A stretch of DNA of 64,000 bases, taken from NCBI GenBank assembly GCA_019009955.1, contig CM032232.1, positions 55,335,001 to 55,399,000 on the forward strand. The letters run 5' to 3'. The notes beneath the pieces are model-generated. The model made no database searches and was not told the DNA's origin. It saw only the letters and a program-made list of their open reading frames with translations. Positions 10,451 to 21,182 of the stretch are shown piece after piece (the first letter of the stretch is position 1; every line of letters begins with the position of its first letter). A program made the position numbers and the translations under genes. Source of the stretch: Riptortus pedestris (taxonomy: Eukaryota; Arthropoda; Insecta; Hemiptera; Alydidae).

Positions 10451-11446
10451 ACAAAACGCTTAAGTAGAAGTAGGTGACAACTACAGCTGTAAACTAAAAT
10501 ATACAATTAATGTTTTAGTTTGAGAAAGACAACCGCATAATATTCCATTTCTAATAAGAGATATACATTTTTTTTTTTAAATTCATTTTCATAAATAGCT
10601 TGATATTTAGTATTTCATGAAAGCTTCAAATATTGGTTTCGTATAAAACTTGTGACCGCTAGAGTTACAACACACGCACACTCGCTGGCTCGCTAGTACA
10701 TCTATACTCCTATATATCTCTATATTTTTGTTCATCTATACATCTGTTTACTCACTTCAATAAGAAAATTTAAAACTGTAATTAACATTGGCTTATTGTA
10801 AGTAATTGTGAAACGTATTATCTCTTCCTTATTGCATTCTTTGTGTGTATTTATTATTATTATCTTTATTGCAACACAAATATATATTTTATTTATTAGT
10901 TTTGAAATATTTTTAATTTTAAGCTACTTAGGTAATTATAAAAGAATAACCAATTTCTATGTATTCTTCATGTGCTAAATAATGGAATTTAATTATATTT
11001 TTTTTAAAAAAATCATTTCATTTAGAATTCACAGCCTCAAAAATGGTTTGCAGTTTATAAATGAATAATTTCTGATTCACAATCTATATTTGTATTTATG
11101 CCTACAGATTTGACTATTCAATGTATCAAAATAAATAATAATAATTTATAATAAATAATATATAGCGGCACCATTCGTTGCCGTGGTAACGTAATGAACG
11201 TTGTCATGGCAAGAGCCAACCGGCGGTGAACCACACATAGTTGTGAAGGCTAATCTTTTATTCTTTTCACTCATGTTTATATACTTCCTTATTTTTCAAG
11301 CTTAAAATATTTATATTTTGAAATTAAATAAAAAACAGAGTGATGTTTTATACATTTTCGAAAGAAAGAGAAAATGTGTTAAAAAAAAAGCAAGGAATAG
11401 TTTTATTGGTTTGTTGCAATACCAGTTGTATATACATACATATATA
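10451..11446. other. AT-rich interval, one GC-rich spot
   Basis: Weak Helentron-like scraps occur at 10455-10520 and 10600-10670 (gaccgctagagtta). The rest is AT-rich except 11163-11236, which is GC-rich and holds an X-box-like site. No gene seen. Confidence 0.35.
11177..11190 (+). promoter_or_regulatory. RFX X-box-like motif
   Basis: GTTGCCGTGGTAAC fits the X-box consensus GTNRCC-N2-RGYAAC bound by RFX factors at ciliary gene promoters. A related, imperfect inverted copy follows at about 11198-11211 (cgttgtcatggcaa). No transcript start or gene is visible nearby, so function is unproven. Confidence 0.25.
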
Positions 11447-11668
11447 CTAGCTAAGTTAAACGGCTTCGCCCGGGAATTCATTTGAGGCTGAATGATGATG
11501 ATATTTTTTTGGCAAGGCTTTATATTACCCATTATTTTGACATTTCCCCGTCCCAGTGTTTAGGGTTTATACCCCTCGTTGCTGTGGATTTGTTAATAAT
11601 AAAATATTTTTTTATTAAAGGCTTTACTGTCCTCAATATATAATATTTCCCGTCTCCCGGGAATGTAG
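11447..11668 (-). mobile_element. Helitron 3' end
   Basis: Read on the minus strand it ends ...cccgggcgaagccg...ttagCTAG followed by T, with the 3' hairpin region and the 'attcagcctcaaatgaattc' block shared with 23331-24364 and 51595-52578. CTAG fits the Helitron CTRR terminus. Truncated at its 5' side. Confidence 0.8.
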
Positions 11669-12581
11669 TTTTTTTTTTGTTTTTTTTATAACGTAATGGA
11701 CCGTATTATTCATAACGGAACATTAATTCTCGGAATTTGACGATAAGTATAACATAACAAAATATACACATGTATGTTTGACAGTAAAAAAATGGATTTG
11801 ACATACAATTTATAGTATTAAATCTACAGGTTTTTTTTAAATTTCAAAATGTCTCTTTAATTATTAAAAAAAGAAAACATTTATATTTTGTTTCATTCAA
11901 AACCAGAGTTTAGCAAAGTAAGATAAAAATGTTTATCCTTCGAATTAGAAAATAGTTGATAAATAATATATCCTCGAAATGTACGAAACAACAATATCAA
12001 AAAAATGAACTAAAAATACAACTATTTGCTTTACTTAAACTTGAGTCAACTAATTTAAATTGGTCTTTACTGTCAAGATTAATATTTAAATAAAAAATAT
12101 TGCGTGAAATAGAAATTTAAGGGAAAAAGTCAATAAAAACACAATATATATGTTTCAACGTCAAGAAAACCTCCTCCATAAAGTTCCTATCTCCTGCAAC
12201 CTTCCTTCTCTGCGGTTTGGGAAACTCCACAACATTATATATTGGCATTATGAAGGCAATCCTAGTTTTACCGGATTCGTAGGTTATGTAGACTTTTCTA
12301 ATGCGGAAAGTGAATAATTTTCTTAACCAATCTAATGGCGGAAAGGCAATAAAAAAGAAAAAAAACGTCAAATGATTATTAAAACCAATGTTATTTCTCA
12401 AGTATTTTTGCGTCCACAAGACGCCTGAACAAGAGAAAATAGAAAATCAAGAGGTAACTACAACAACGACTACATCGTTACATAGGACCTTCCGTTAGCT
12501 AAGCCAGTCATAGAATGACTTACAGAGTATAGCAGGTCATGTCAGCTGATTTAAATCGAAAAATCTTGAAATAAAAAAGGT
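11669..12581. other. AT-rich interval, one unassigned frame
   Basis: Contains a minus-strand frame of 100 codons (12117-12419) whose middle (FRIRKVYITYESGKTRIAFI) looks compositionally protein-like, but I recognise no family. Otherwise AT-rich. Confidence 0.3.
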
Positions 12582-13158
12582 CCGTCACGCAGGGGCTGCG
12601 TAAACTAAGCAGATTTCCCATGTGATGTTTTACAATAGAGAAATCTGCACAATGGTAACACAATACCATCGTGATTAAATACAAATGGTAATGAGAAATC
12701 TTTCAGTTAATTAAAATAAATTCCCAACTGAAACGGCTTCTGAATTGTAAGAATAATTTATATTTTAATAACTCAAATTTTAGTAGTCCAAGAACTAAAG
12801 AAGGGGGGGAGCGGATGAACAGAACGTATTTGCATAAATCTCACAAAGTAACGAAGGTAAGGTAAGGTTAGAAACGACAGGTAAGGTTAGAAGTAGCCTC
12901 CCACCTGAGCCGAGCAATGACGAAAATGGCCGATCTAATCCGAACTATACCCAACCACAGACTTCATAAAAATGCAAATATCTCGGTTAATATTCAAGAT
13001 AGAGAATAAATGTATATAACAATATTTATAGCAAATTTAATTTGCAATAAGATTGGTTCTATACAATTTTTCGATCCGATGCATAATAACGGAGATATTT
13101 TGAATTTTCAAAAATCCCCCTTTTGAATTTTCGAATTCCCTTGAGGGAAATCTGCTAA
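12582..13158 (+). mobile_element. Helentron-like element, both ends, internally deleted core
   Basis: The 5' hairpin CGCAGGGGCTGCG and AGCAGATTTCCC are intact. The spacer contains 'aggtaaggttagaa', and one module is present to 'aaatccccc'. Then it jumps directly to the 3' hairpin (ttcccttgagggaaatctgc) and terminus CTAA (13155-13158). The (TA)n core and the 'gtcatctcc..gatcgatgg' block are lost. Confidence 0.85.
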
Positions 13159-13739
13159 TATCGATTATCCCTAATGAAGTATAGACTAAATACTAAAGTA
13201 GAAAATTATAATTGCACAAACATTATTACAGACTTAAATAACTTAAAATATTTATACTTCACATGTTTAATCTCTGTTTATTCATTGATCAACTTTTTTT
13301 ATATTTTTATAATATGCGTATTCTCTTTTATTTTCCTCATTCCTATCTTTCTTTCTTTTTCTAGTATACTTACGTTTTTTAAATCATGGCTATGGGTATA
13401 TTTAATACCATGGTCAGCCAGGGACTTTTTATTGCTCTAGAGAGAGCCTATTTTCATTTCTCATGAAAGGAACTTGAGCTGGTGCATTTGCTTGCAACCT
13501 GCCCAAACTTGCCATGTAAGGCTGCTATTTTCCATCTCTTCTGGAGCTTGCGATATTCTCATCCGAAATGTTAAAGAAAAAGGTACCGACAAGTGCTTGA
13601 GTACAAAGAAAAGAAATAGTTTAGACATACTATAAGTAGGTTGTATTGAAAATTCATGAAGCAATAATAAAGAAATGATACAAAATGCCCAAATATTTCT
13701 ATTAATGGTATAGACACGTTTGACAAAGTAGTTTATGAC
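13159..13739. other. interval without recognised feature
   Basis: AT-rich to 13400 with a T-rich 88-codon frame that looks low-complexity. 13440-13740 is more balanced but matches nothing I know. Confidence 0.35.
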
Positions 13740-14350
13740 CACGAGATATTTCTATAACATTTTACGATCCGACTTTTAATAACTAATATATTTTGAATTT
13801 CCGAATCCACCCCCCTCCCCCTTAAGACCAACACTATTCCTGGTCCGATTACAGACACTAACAAATATGATCTTTAGTGTTCACGAAAAAGGGTTAAATA
13901 TCAAGTATGGTATAGGTATAATAAATATATTCATGTCAGAAAATAAAATCCTAACTCATGGGATCATCAAACAACGAATTTGTATGTACCTATCTGACAT
14001 AATAAAGGGTTTTTGTAAACAATATTTGGTATGTATGCTTTTAATAAAGTAGTTCATTACATAACCTTATTGTGATTATGCCATGAGTAGAAGCGGGAGT
14101 TTAGTTAAGAATGAATACTAAAAAATCCAAATATCTCTGTAAATATCCCTGATAGAGAAAATATGTAAATAGGCAACATTTATAGGTAATTTCACTTGCA
14201 ATAAGAATGGCTAAGTAAAATGTATTGGATACGTCTTATAGAAACGGAGATATTTCAATTTTTCAAAATTCTCCCCTCCCACTGGTCCAACTTCTGCTGA
14301 ATTTGATCTTTCATTTTAATAAAAATTGGTAAAATATCGAATTTGGTAAC
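13740..14350 (+). mobile_element. Helentron-like element, two-module core
   Basis: Module one (13760-13930), the linker with 'atcatcaaacaacga' and 'gagtagaagcgggagttta', then module two (14130-14350). Both modules share the order Y-run/'aacggagatattt'/C-run/'tccgat..'/'aatatc.a.t.tggta'. No ends. A SINE lies just downstream. Confidence 0.65.
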
Positions 14351-14432
14351 AATGGTAAAATAATAATACCCAAGAAATTAAAAACTGTATAAAAAGTTAT
14401 TGATATGTAAATAGCAAATAAGTTAGTATAAT

Positions 14433-14668
14433 TTTTATTATTATTATTATTATTTATTAACACCCACTTTTTGCAACTATAGCTAATTGGGACGGGTTTT
14501 ATATAGGTTACTACGCTTTTCTAGCCAGGGTGGGACTAATGATTTTATTTAATGAGTTCGTCACTAAATGAATTCCTATTTGCCCATGCGAGAATCGAAC
14601 TCGCCACTCAAGGTTTACCATCTGAGATAAAGACCTACGCCTTAACTCATATGGCGAACCTGAGCCCC
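14433..14668 (-). mobile_element. tRNA-derived SINE, near full length
   Basis: On the minus strand: head ending in gggctcag, B-box region GCGAGTTCGATTCTCGC, body 'agtcccaccctggctagaaa', then the (TAA)n tail at 14433-14460. The tRNA part is Leu-like (ggcgttgg-type arm followed by cTTAat), an inference from arm sequence only. Confidence 0.85.
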
Positions 14669-14821
14669 ATAAAGTATGGTATAATAATAAAACTTTGTAA
14701 TATATATACTAAAATGATCACAAATAAAGAGTGACCACAACACTAAAATTTAAATTTCATAAAGGGCATAATAACCACGATGTTCATTGCCCAAACAAAC
14801 ATCCTACCTACCTAGCTACCT

Positions 14822-14930
14822 CGAACGGACTTTTGTCATATCCTGTGTAGGATCGATGGACATTTAGGAATGTTTTCGAAAATCGCGTCATGAGTACAAT
14901 AGCCAAATTTCAATTAAGGGAAATCATCTG
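14822..14930 (+). mobile_element. Helentron-like element, 3' end
   Basis: Begins 'tcgaacggac', continues 'gtaggatcgatggacattt' and 'cgcgtcatgagtac', and ends in a decayed 3' hairpin (aaatttcaattaagggaaatc). Confidence 0.6.
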
Positions 14931-14984
14931 ACACGCACATTATCAGATAAGTAATTCAAATTAGTTTTAAAATAATATTTTATA

Positions 14985-15205
14985 ATTCCCTTGGAGGAAA
15001 TGAATCAACCCCTGGCACTCAAAGAAAGTTCCTCCTCCTGTTGTGTTCAATTGTAGAACGTCAATAGTTTAGCAATATTGGTTCAATAACTTTTATGCAC
15101 CCGACTTATAATGACGGAGATATATTGAACTTATGAATTCCACTCTTTAACCCCACCTCACTCCTATTCCTGCTCTGATTTCAGCCATTTACGAATATGA
15201 TAATG
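14985..15205 (+). mobile_element. Helentron-like element, core module
   Basis: Carries 'gcaatattggttcaataac', 'cgacttataatgacggagat' and 'gatttcagccatttacgaat', the first-module signature. Ends not seen. Confidence 0.5.
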
Positions 15206-15861
15206 AAACGGTCATTATGGAAGCGTTTTCCAATGAAGAAGAATCTGGTAAAAGTAAATGTATAAGTATATTGGCTATAAAAAAAAATAAAAAAATATAT
15301 ATATATAAAAAAGAAGGAAAAATCGTACATGTTAGCGGTGCGGAATGTAGTTTGGATCAGCTGACAGGTGGTTTGAGGTTGCATGTTCTGTCAGGCCCGC
15401 ACCTGCAAGGACGTGTGAGGGAGGCAGAGCACTGTGTTCCTGCTCCCAGACTGTGTGGCACCAACGGCTCATATGTTGTTTCATTTGGGAAAAAGGACAA
15501 GTTTCATTAAAATATTTCACGCCTGAGTCAGACTGCCCACGTTGAAGGCCTTGGAGCAAATACATGGTGGTGTACGCATTCGCCAAAATGAGTGTTCTTA
15601 CCGTCAATCAAATGTTCACTCTGGAAACACTTAAAAAAAAAAAGTGTATCGGTAAATTTAAAATAAAAATTGCAATCAGAATTATAATAATTTGATGTGC
15701 ATAAGGCGAGAGCTGGGAGACAAGTTGCAGTGATATATATATATATATAGTTAATAAGTAGCTGCTGAACCAAATTACTGGATCTTGGTTTGGAGCTTTT
15801 AGACTCCAAATAGGACGAAAAAACTATCTTTGTTGAAAAGATGAAATGGCGGAAGATGAAA
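15206..15861. other. interval with a GC-rich unassigned patch
   Basis: 15350-15610 is unusually GC-rich for this window, and overlapping frames exist on both strands. No domain recognised. 15730-15748 is a short (TA)n. A (TAAA)-rich tract lies at 15280-15320. Confidence 0.3.
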
Positions 15862-16020
15862 AAAGTCCGTCACGCAGGGGCTGCGTAAACTAAGCAGATT
15901 TCCCACGTGAAGTAATACAATAGAGAAATCTCCATACAAGAGCCCAACACTTACGGCAAAGGGCCGAACTAGGTTTTGGCGGGAAACTCAAAAATCCGTT
16001 ACCGGCCCAAATAATAATAA
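15862..16020 (+). mobile_element. Helentron-like element, 5' end
   Basis: Intact 5' hairpin (15876-15888), AGCAGATTTCCCACGTG, and the GC-rich spacer with 'gggccgaactaggttttggc'. Cut at the piggyBac left end (16022). Confidence 0.8.
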
Positions 16021-16188
16021 GCCCTGTACCCATATGGCTACCCTAGGACATTTGACTACCTGTATTTGGCATAACGTGTGCGTATCACTCGATTTTTATG
16101 TAATAAGGGCAAAAAAGGAAAAAAATAAAACAATTAACCATAAACCAGATTTATTATGCTTATTTACAATATATAATTATGAGACAAA

Positions 16189-16990
16189 TTATTTTTTGGT
16201 ATGAAATGCAGCAAAACAATCAATACACAACCCTACTTTGCAGTTCCCACACATTGTTCTCACTTTACCATTACACTCGTTCCCTGCACATCTTTTCCTT
16301 TGTTTTCTTCCGTCTTAATTATAAAATGGTCTAAGCGGTCAAAACGTATCTCTTGGACAACCCGACTCGACGAAGTTTGCGAAGAAAAAATTCTGGGCAC
16401 ACCTGCCCCCATTGGTGGAGATGCATATTTTGATAAATATGATTGTACTATATTCGGTCGAAATTCAAGTTGAGTTATAGGTGTCCTTGCTTTTTTTGAA
16501 GAGTATCCATGCATTATGCAAGGACACATCAATTAGCCACGATAGAATAGACCAATACCATTTTTTATTACGTATGGAAATTCGGTACATGGCCACCCCT
16601 TCGTCCATACGATTGTTCCTCCCATCAACGTATTGTATTCCTGTATAACGTTAGGTTGGGTAACAGCTACATTCCTTTTATCCTTTCTGGAATATCTTTT
16701 TACCTGAGCAAGAGGAATATAACTGTGACAATTTAATGCGATTGCAATAACTGAATTGTTTTTCCATTTTGTTATACAAACCCCTTCTTACCTATAAATG
16801 CAAGACATATAGAATCCCCTTTCTTTTTTTAGCATAGATTTCTTTGTTATAAGTGGACAGTCACGAGGAATTATATTTTCTCTCATTGTACAAGTTGCTC
16901 CAAATCCTAGTTTTCTAAAATAATTAATTAATTCGAAGCTTGTAAATAATTTTTTTTTTTTTTTTCAAAGAAAAGGTCGTAGTGAAACCG
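16189..16990 (-). pseudogene. piggyBac transposase, C-terminal half, frameshifted
   Basis: Remnant of a DDD cut-and-paste transposase. Minus-strand segments in order: LFTSFELINYFRKLGFGATC then TMRENIIPRD (the 'DN.FTS..L...L...G...GT.R.NR' block); NVAVTQPNVIQEYNTLMGG; RMDEGVAMYRISIRNKKWYW continuing SILSWLIDVSLHNAWILF (the block around the third catalytic aspartate). It ends with the Cys-rich tail RCAGNECNGKVRTMCGNCKV then GLCIDCFAAFHTKK and a stop at 16189-16191. At least three frameshifts occur, one deleting a base in the GVD motif beside the third catalytic Asp, and one in an A-run near 16955. The N-terminal half and first two catalytic Asp are gone. Not functional. Confidence 0.85.
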
Positions 16991-17186
16991 GTAATTGTGA
17001 ATTATTTCTACGAGAGGAGCCGATGTCTTCCCGAAGCTAACTTCATATTTTTGTCTTTAATCATTTTCATTACCAGATACGGATTTGCTTATTATTTTGG
17101 AGGCTTCCAAAACCACTGAAACAACATAAACATTGCATTTGAAAAAAAAATTGTCAATAAAAAAATTGGCAATTAAATATCCTAGT

Positions 17187-17202
17187 GTACCCATTTGGGT
17201 AC
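17187..17202. repeat. palindromic site in piggyBac end
   Basis: GTACCCATTTGGGTAC, one mismatch from a perfect palindrome. The copy at 17537-17552 (GTACCCATATGGGTAC) is perfect and 16026-16041 has one change. The classical piggyBac Cys-rich domain binds palindromic subterminal repeats as a dimer, so these are candidate binding sites. Confidence 0.5.
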
Positions 17203-17535
17203 AGGGTCATAAATGACTAATTACAGAATTCAATAATTCGTAAATTTCTATAAATTTGCTAATAAATTGTGCAATAAACTTTAAGTAAAACATGTTTTAT
17301 TTCAAATAACTAATAAACTAATATTGGTGTATTTTATAACAAAATTTACTTACCTTGTTACGAATTGTGAGTAGTCCATTTTTAAAAATAATAAAAAACA
17401 AACTTGTATAATCCACTTGTTGAAGGCAAGCACTAGATTGAGTAGAGGGACTGCTGTAGAGAGCATGGAGGGAGAATACAAAAATTGAACATGCACACCG
17501 GACATGATGGAGCCTGCTTATTTCCCCCAATTTAA

Positions 17536-17558
17536 TGTACCCATATGGGTACGCTAGG
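17536..17558. mobile_element. third, orphan piggyBac-like end
   Basis: Repeats the terminal motif (tGTACCCATATGGGTAC then GCTAGG) directly after TTTAA. It may be the end of a second short element paired with the 17175-17206 end (about 380 bp between). Confidence 0.45.
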
Positions 17559-17604
17559 TTATTAAGGGATAATTATAACAGGGGAGGGGATTCTTAAGGT
17601 TGAA

Positions 17605-17757
17605 AACTAATAATTACAAATACCTCGGTTAATAATGACGATAGAGAAACATATATAACTACATTTACGGAACCTTTCATTTTCAATATGGTTAATTTTA
17701 TCCAATTTTCCTGATTTGACGTATAATGATGGATATATTTCGTATTAAACATAAGTC

Positions 17758-17796
<39 letters not shown>

Positions 17797-17815
17797 CTCT
17801 CTTTGTCAAAATTCT
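17605..17815 (+). mobile_element. Helentron-like element, core module and (TA)n
   Basis: Has 'gaaaactaataattac', 'acctcggttaataatgacga' and the second-module signature, then (TA)n at 17762-17792. Ends absent. Confidence 0.55.
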
Positions 17816-18084
17816 TATTTACAACATGTCAGCGTGTCAAGACTGGAGAGTAGATTAAAGTTGTAGTCTGCATACTCATACTGGCTACCTCAGTAGTTGA
17901 TGTCCCCTAAGAAACTCCATCATCCAATATCACACATTAAAAGTACAATGAAAACAATATTCCATATTTAAGATTGAAGTAGAATGTTTCCAAAAATACC
18001 TGCTTATTGTTAATATTAGAAGAGTAGTGCTTGGGGGGTTTATTAGCGAATTAATAAAAAAAAAAAAATAACCCAAATAGTGTA

Positions 18085-18340
18085 TCTCCTAATTTCCTAT
18101 AAAACATTTATAGGAAATTGAACTTGCATATATACAGTTTTTCTGTCCATCTCATAATAATGGTGATATTTTGAATTTTCGAAATCCCCCTCTAGACCCC
18201 ACCCCCTTTCCGCTCACCCGATTTCAGCTATTAACGAACTTGAACTTATCTTTCACATTGAACTTTTAAATACTGAGTTAAACACAACTCGTGACTCCTG
18301 GGTGCGTATATATATATATATAGTCACCATGTAAAAACAT
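18085..18340 (+). mobile_element. Helentron-like element, core fragment
   Basis: 'ctcataataatggtgatatt', a C-run, 'gatttcagctattaacgaac' and a short (TA)n at 18307-18322 define the core. Ends absent. Confidence 0.55.
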
Positions 18341-18534
18341 ATCTAATATTCCTTGCAAGCAAAAAAAAAAAAAAGAAGAAAAAGAACTAAAAAAAGCTTA
18401 TCATGTAAAAATCTTATTGGTTGATCTCATTTATTTGTTTTTAAAATGCTACTTAAGTAACCTCCCTACACATCGGTTTTTAAATATAAATAGAGAATTT
18501 ATGGTGAGATGAGATCTAAGTGTGTTATACGCCA

Positions 18535-18940
18535 GCATGTGGGATATCTACTTAGTTAATGTAGCCCCGCCATACCGTTTTATTTTTCTCGAATATTAAC
18601 TGACATATTTGCATTCTTTAGTTCACAGCCTGAAGTAAACCTCAACTCAAATATAATTTTCATATTAACAATTCACTGTTTTATCATTAAAAACTTCATT
18701 CGTAAATGAAAAATATTAACCAGCCTTCTGAACTACATTATTTGTATTTGATCAACACTATACTTGATACTTAATAGTTTCATTGAAAACTAAAGATTAT
18801 ATTAGCTGATTGGAGGGGGGGGGGGCGAGGATGAATAACATTTTGGGAGAAATAGAGAATAGATGGTGAAATGAGACCATTCCATTTCAGTACATGGGAA
18901 ATCTGCTTAGGGTACGCAGGACCTGCGTGATGGACTTCTA
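18535..18940 (-). mobile_element. two Helentron-like 5' ends in tandem
   Basis: Minus-strand 5' ends occur at 18535-18575 (gtgggatatctacttagtta) and at 18893-18938 (gggaaatctgcttagggtac, then acctgcgtgatggac). The second is preceded by core and linker sequence starting near 18585. Both copies point the same way. Confidence 0.6.
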
Positions 18941-18944
18941 ACTA

Positions 18945-19351
18945 CTGCTGGGTACCGTTCATATCGAGAGTACACTAATATACTGGTCCATTCCTGCCTT
19001 GCATATATTTGTTTGCGTTTAGCCTTACTAAATAGTAGTCGCCTAATTAAAATCTTACATGTTACCATTTGTGGGTGTTTGAGGTGGGGAAAGGTGACCC
19101 CGAAATATTTGCCAGAGTGGCATGGGTCGGCCCTGAGGGGAGCCCCATCGTCGGCTAGAAAGCTGTGGCGTAACTGGTTAACCGGATGCCTGCGTGAAAA
19201 CACCCACCCTGATCTGTGTCCTCAGTCAGGTGCGCAGTTCGCCTCCTGCAATATACAGCCTTGTCGAGTAAGCCTCTACGTCACTCCACCCCAGATACAT
19301 ATACATGGGTAGGTGCCGCACGCCTGGGTCAACAGCTGGAGGCTTACTATG
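18945..19351. other. GC-rich interval, no gene recognised
   Basis: Stands out from the AT-rich surroundings and abuts a Helentron 5' end. Frames of about 100 codons are open on both strands (18907-19203 minus, 19013-19312 plus), typical of GC-rich non-coding or shadow coding. No domain recognised. Confidence 0.35.
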
Positions 19352-20690
19352 GACCATAATGTATCTAGCAGCTCCCGACTTTCAAGAATTTACCTGTTAC
19401 GGACCTTAAAGAATCTACGTGCTAAGGACCTTAAAGAATCTAACTACTATGGACCTTAGAGAATATAGCAGCTACTGTCCGACCTTAAAGAATCTAGCAG
19501 CTTCCGAGCTTAAAGAATCTACCTGCTACGGACCTAAAGAATCTACCCACTATAGGTCTTAAAGAATATAGCAGCTACTGACCGGCCTTAAAGAATCTAG
19601 TAGGTACCGAACTTAAAGAATCTAACTGTTACGTACCTTAAAGAATCTACCTACTGTGGACCTTAAAGAATATAGCAGCTACAGAGTGGCATTAAAGAAT
19701 CTAGCAGCTACCGACCTTAAAGAATTTAGCAGCTTCCGACAGGTCTTAAAGAATCTAGCAGCTACAAACCGGCATTAAAGAATCTAGCAGCTATATACAG
19801 GCCTTTAAGAATCTAGGAGCTACGGACCTTATAGAATACAGCAGATACAAACCGGCATTAAGGAATCTAGCTGCTATAGACAGTCCTTAAAGAATCTAGC
19901 AGCTACGGACCTAATAGAATCTAGCAGCTTCAGACAACCTTTAAAGAATCTACCAACTTCAAACAGGCCTTAAAGAGTTTACCAACTACAGATAGGCCTT
20001 AATGAATCTATCATCTACTGACGAGCCTTAAAGAATCTAGCATCTACGGACCTTATGGAATCTAGCAGCTACAAATCGGCATTAAAGAATCTAACAGCTA
20101 GGGACCTTATAGAATCTAGGAGCTACAAACCGGCATTAAAGAATCTAGCAGCTATAGACAGACCTTAAAGAATCTAGCAGCTACAGGCCTTATAGAATTT
20201 AGCAGCTACAAACCGGCATTAAAGAATCTTTCAGCTACATATAGATCAGCTAATGAATCTAGTATTTATGGGCCTTATAGAATATAGTAGCTATAAACTT
20301 TATAGAATTTAGCAACTACAGACAGGCCTTAAAGAATCTTTCAACTACGGATTAGCATTAAAGAAACTACCATCTACGGATTGTCATTAAAGAATCTAGC
20401 AGCTATGAACCTTAAAGAATCTAGCAACTACCGACAGGCCTTCAAGAATCTTGCATTTATGGACCTTATAGAATCTAGCAGCTATGGACCTTATTGAATC
20501 TATCAACTACGGGCAGGCCTTCAAGAATCTAGCAGCTATAGACATTGTAGAATCTAGCAATTACAGACACGCCTTAAAGAATCTATCAACTACGGATTGG
20601 CATTAAAGAATCTAGAAGCTATAAACCTTATAGAATCTAGCAACTATGGGCAGGCCTTAAAGAATCTAGCAGCTGGGGACCTCAATGAGT
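19352..20690. repeat. minisatellite, 25-29 bp units
   Basis: About 45 tandem units of the form CTAGCAGCTACGGACCTTAA + AGAAT (25 bp), alternating with 29-bp versions containing 'aaaccggcatt' or 'agacaggcctt'. Units are diverged, with frequent point changes. Frames near the right end are artefacts. Confidence 0.9.
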
Positions 20691-21050
20691 CTTTGTCGTT
20701 TCATATTTCCGATTCAGAATCTCTATCTTTCGCAAGTCCTATTTCAATCAAGCACCAAGCCACTTGCACAATGTGCAACTGTAGCTAAACTGAATTCTGA
20801 ACCTCCTCTAAACTCGAAGGAGGTGGGAAATAGAGCCATCTTAATAGGCATTAATGCACACACATTATTGGTCGAATGAATGAATTCAATGTCGGTATGG
20901 TTATACTTTGTTCTTACAGTGTAGCTACTGTACTATTTTCGGAAGTCATTGACTAATTTACTTTAAAGATGACTTAATGATTGTATATTTGTATTAATTA
21001 CTATCTTTATAAATCGTTCCATTAACATTTTATTTATTTTTTCCTTTCAG
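20691..21050. other. interval before exon-like segment
   Basis: Unique-looking sequence ending in a T-rich polypyrimidine tract (21031-21050) that forms the acceptor described next. Confidence 0.3.
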
Positions 21051-21099
21051 ATTAACTGTGAGAAGCACCTCTCAGTCTCAACTCTCGAATCCATTTAAG
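21051..21099 (+). other. candidate 49-bp exon
   Basis: A strong acceptor (tatttattttttcctttcag, 21031-21050) is followed after 49 bases by a strong donor (AAG|gtgagt, donor GT at 21100-21101). One frame is open across it (LTVRSTSQSQLSNPFK); the other two contain stops. No neighbouring exon or protein family is identified, so it could be an untranslated exon or chance. Confidence 0.35.
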
Positions 21100-21142
21100 G
21101 TGAGTTAATCATATTTACCCAACAATTAGTCAAGGGAACTTC

Positions 21143-21182
21143 ATTTGCAATCTTGTATTTACTTTAATACAAGATTGCAAAT
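21143..21182. repeat. perfect 17-bp hairpin
   Basis: Arms 21143-21159 (atttgcaatcttgtatt) and 21166-21182 are exact complements with a six-base loop (tacttt). It lies 44 bp past the exon-like segment. Confidence 0.85.

Larger units (their letters stand above)
16022..17206 (-). mobile_element. piggyBac-like element, internally deleted
   Basis: About 1.2 kb bounded by imperfect 32-bp terminal inverted repeats (16022-16053 and 17175-17206) that start CCCTGTACCCA. Each contains a near-palindrome (GTACCCATATGGCTAC; GTACCCATTTGGGTAC) followed by a CTAGGA box. It encloses the C-terminal part of a piggyBac transposase on the minus strand. A clear TTAA duplication is not visible at the edges. Autonomous piggyBacs are usually 2-3 kb, so over half is missing. 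Confidence 0.75.

Noticed and set aside
12850..12895. Telomere-like 'aaggttag' units
   Set aside because: Only two or three units, inside the Helentron spacer, and present in reverse at 31020-31050 in another copy of the same element.
15217..15607. Overlapping 90-97 codon frames in a GC-rich patch
   Set aside because: Open on both strands, with no recognised domain and a low-complexity Lys/Tyr segment in the plus frame; kept only as an unassigned interval.
20597..20879. Two overlapping frames at the end of the second minisatellite
   Set aside because: The repetitive N-terminal parts are the minisatellite itself; the rest is too short to support.
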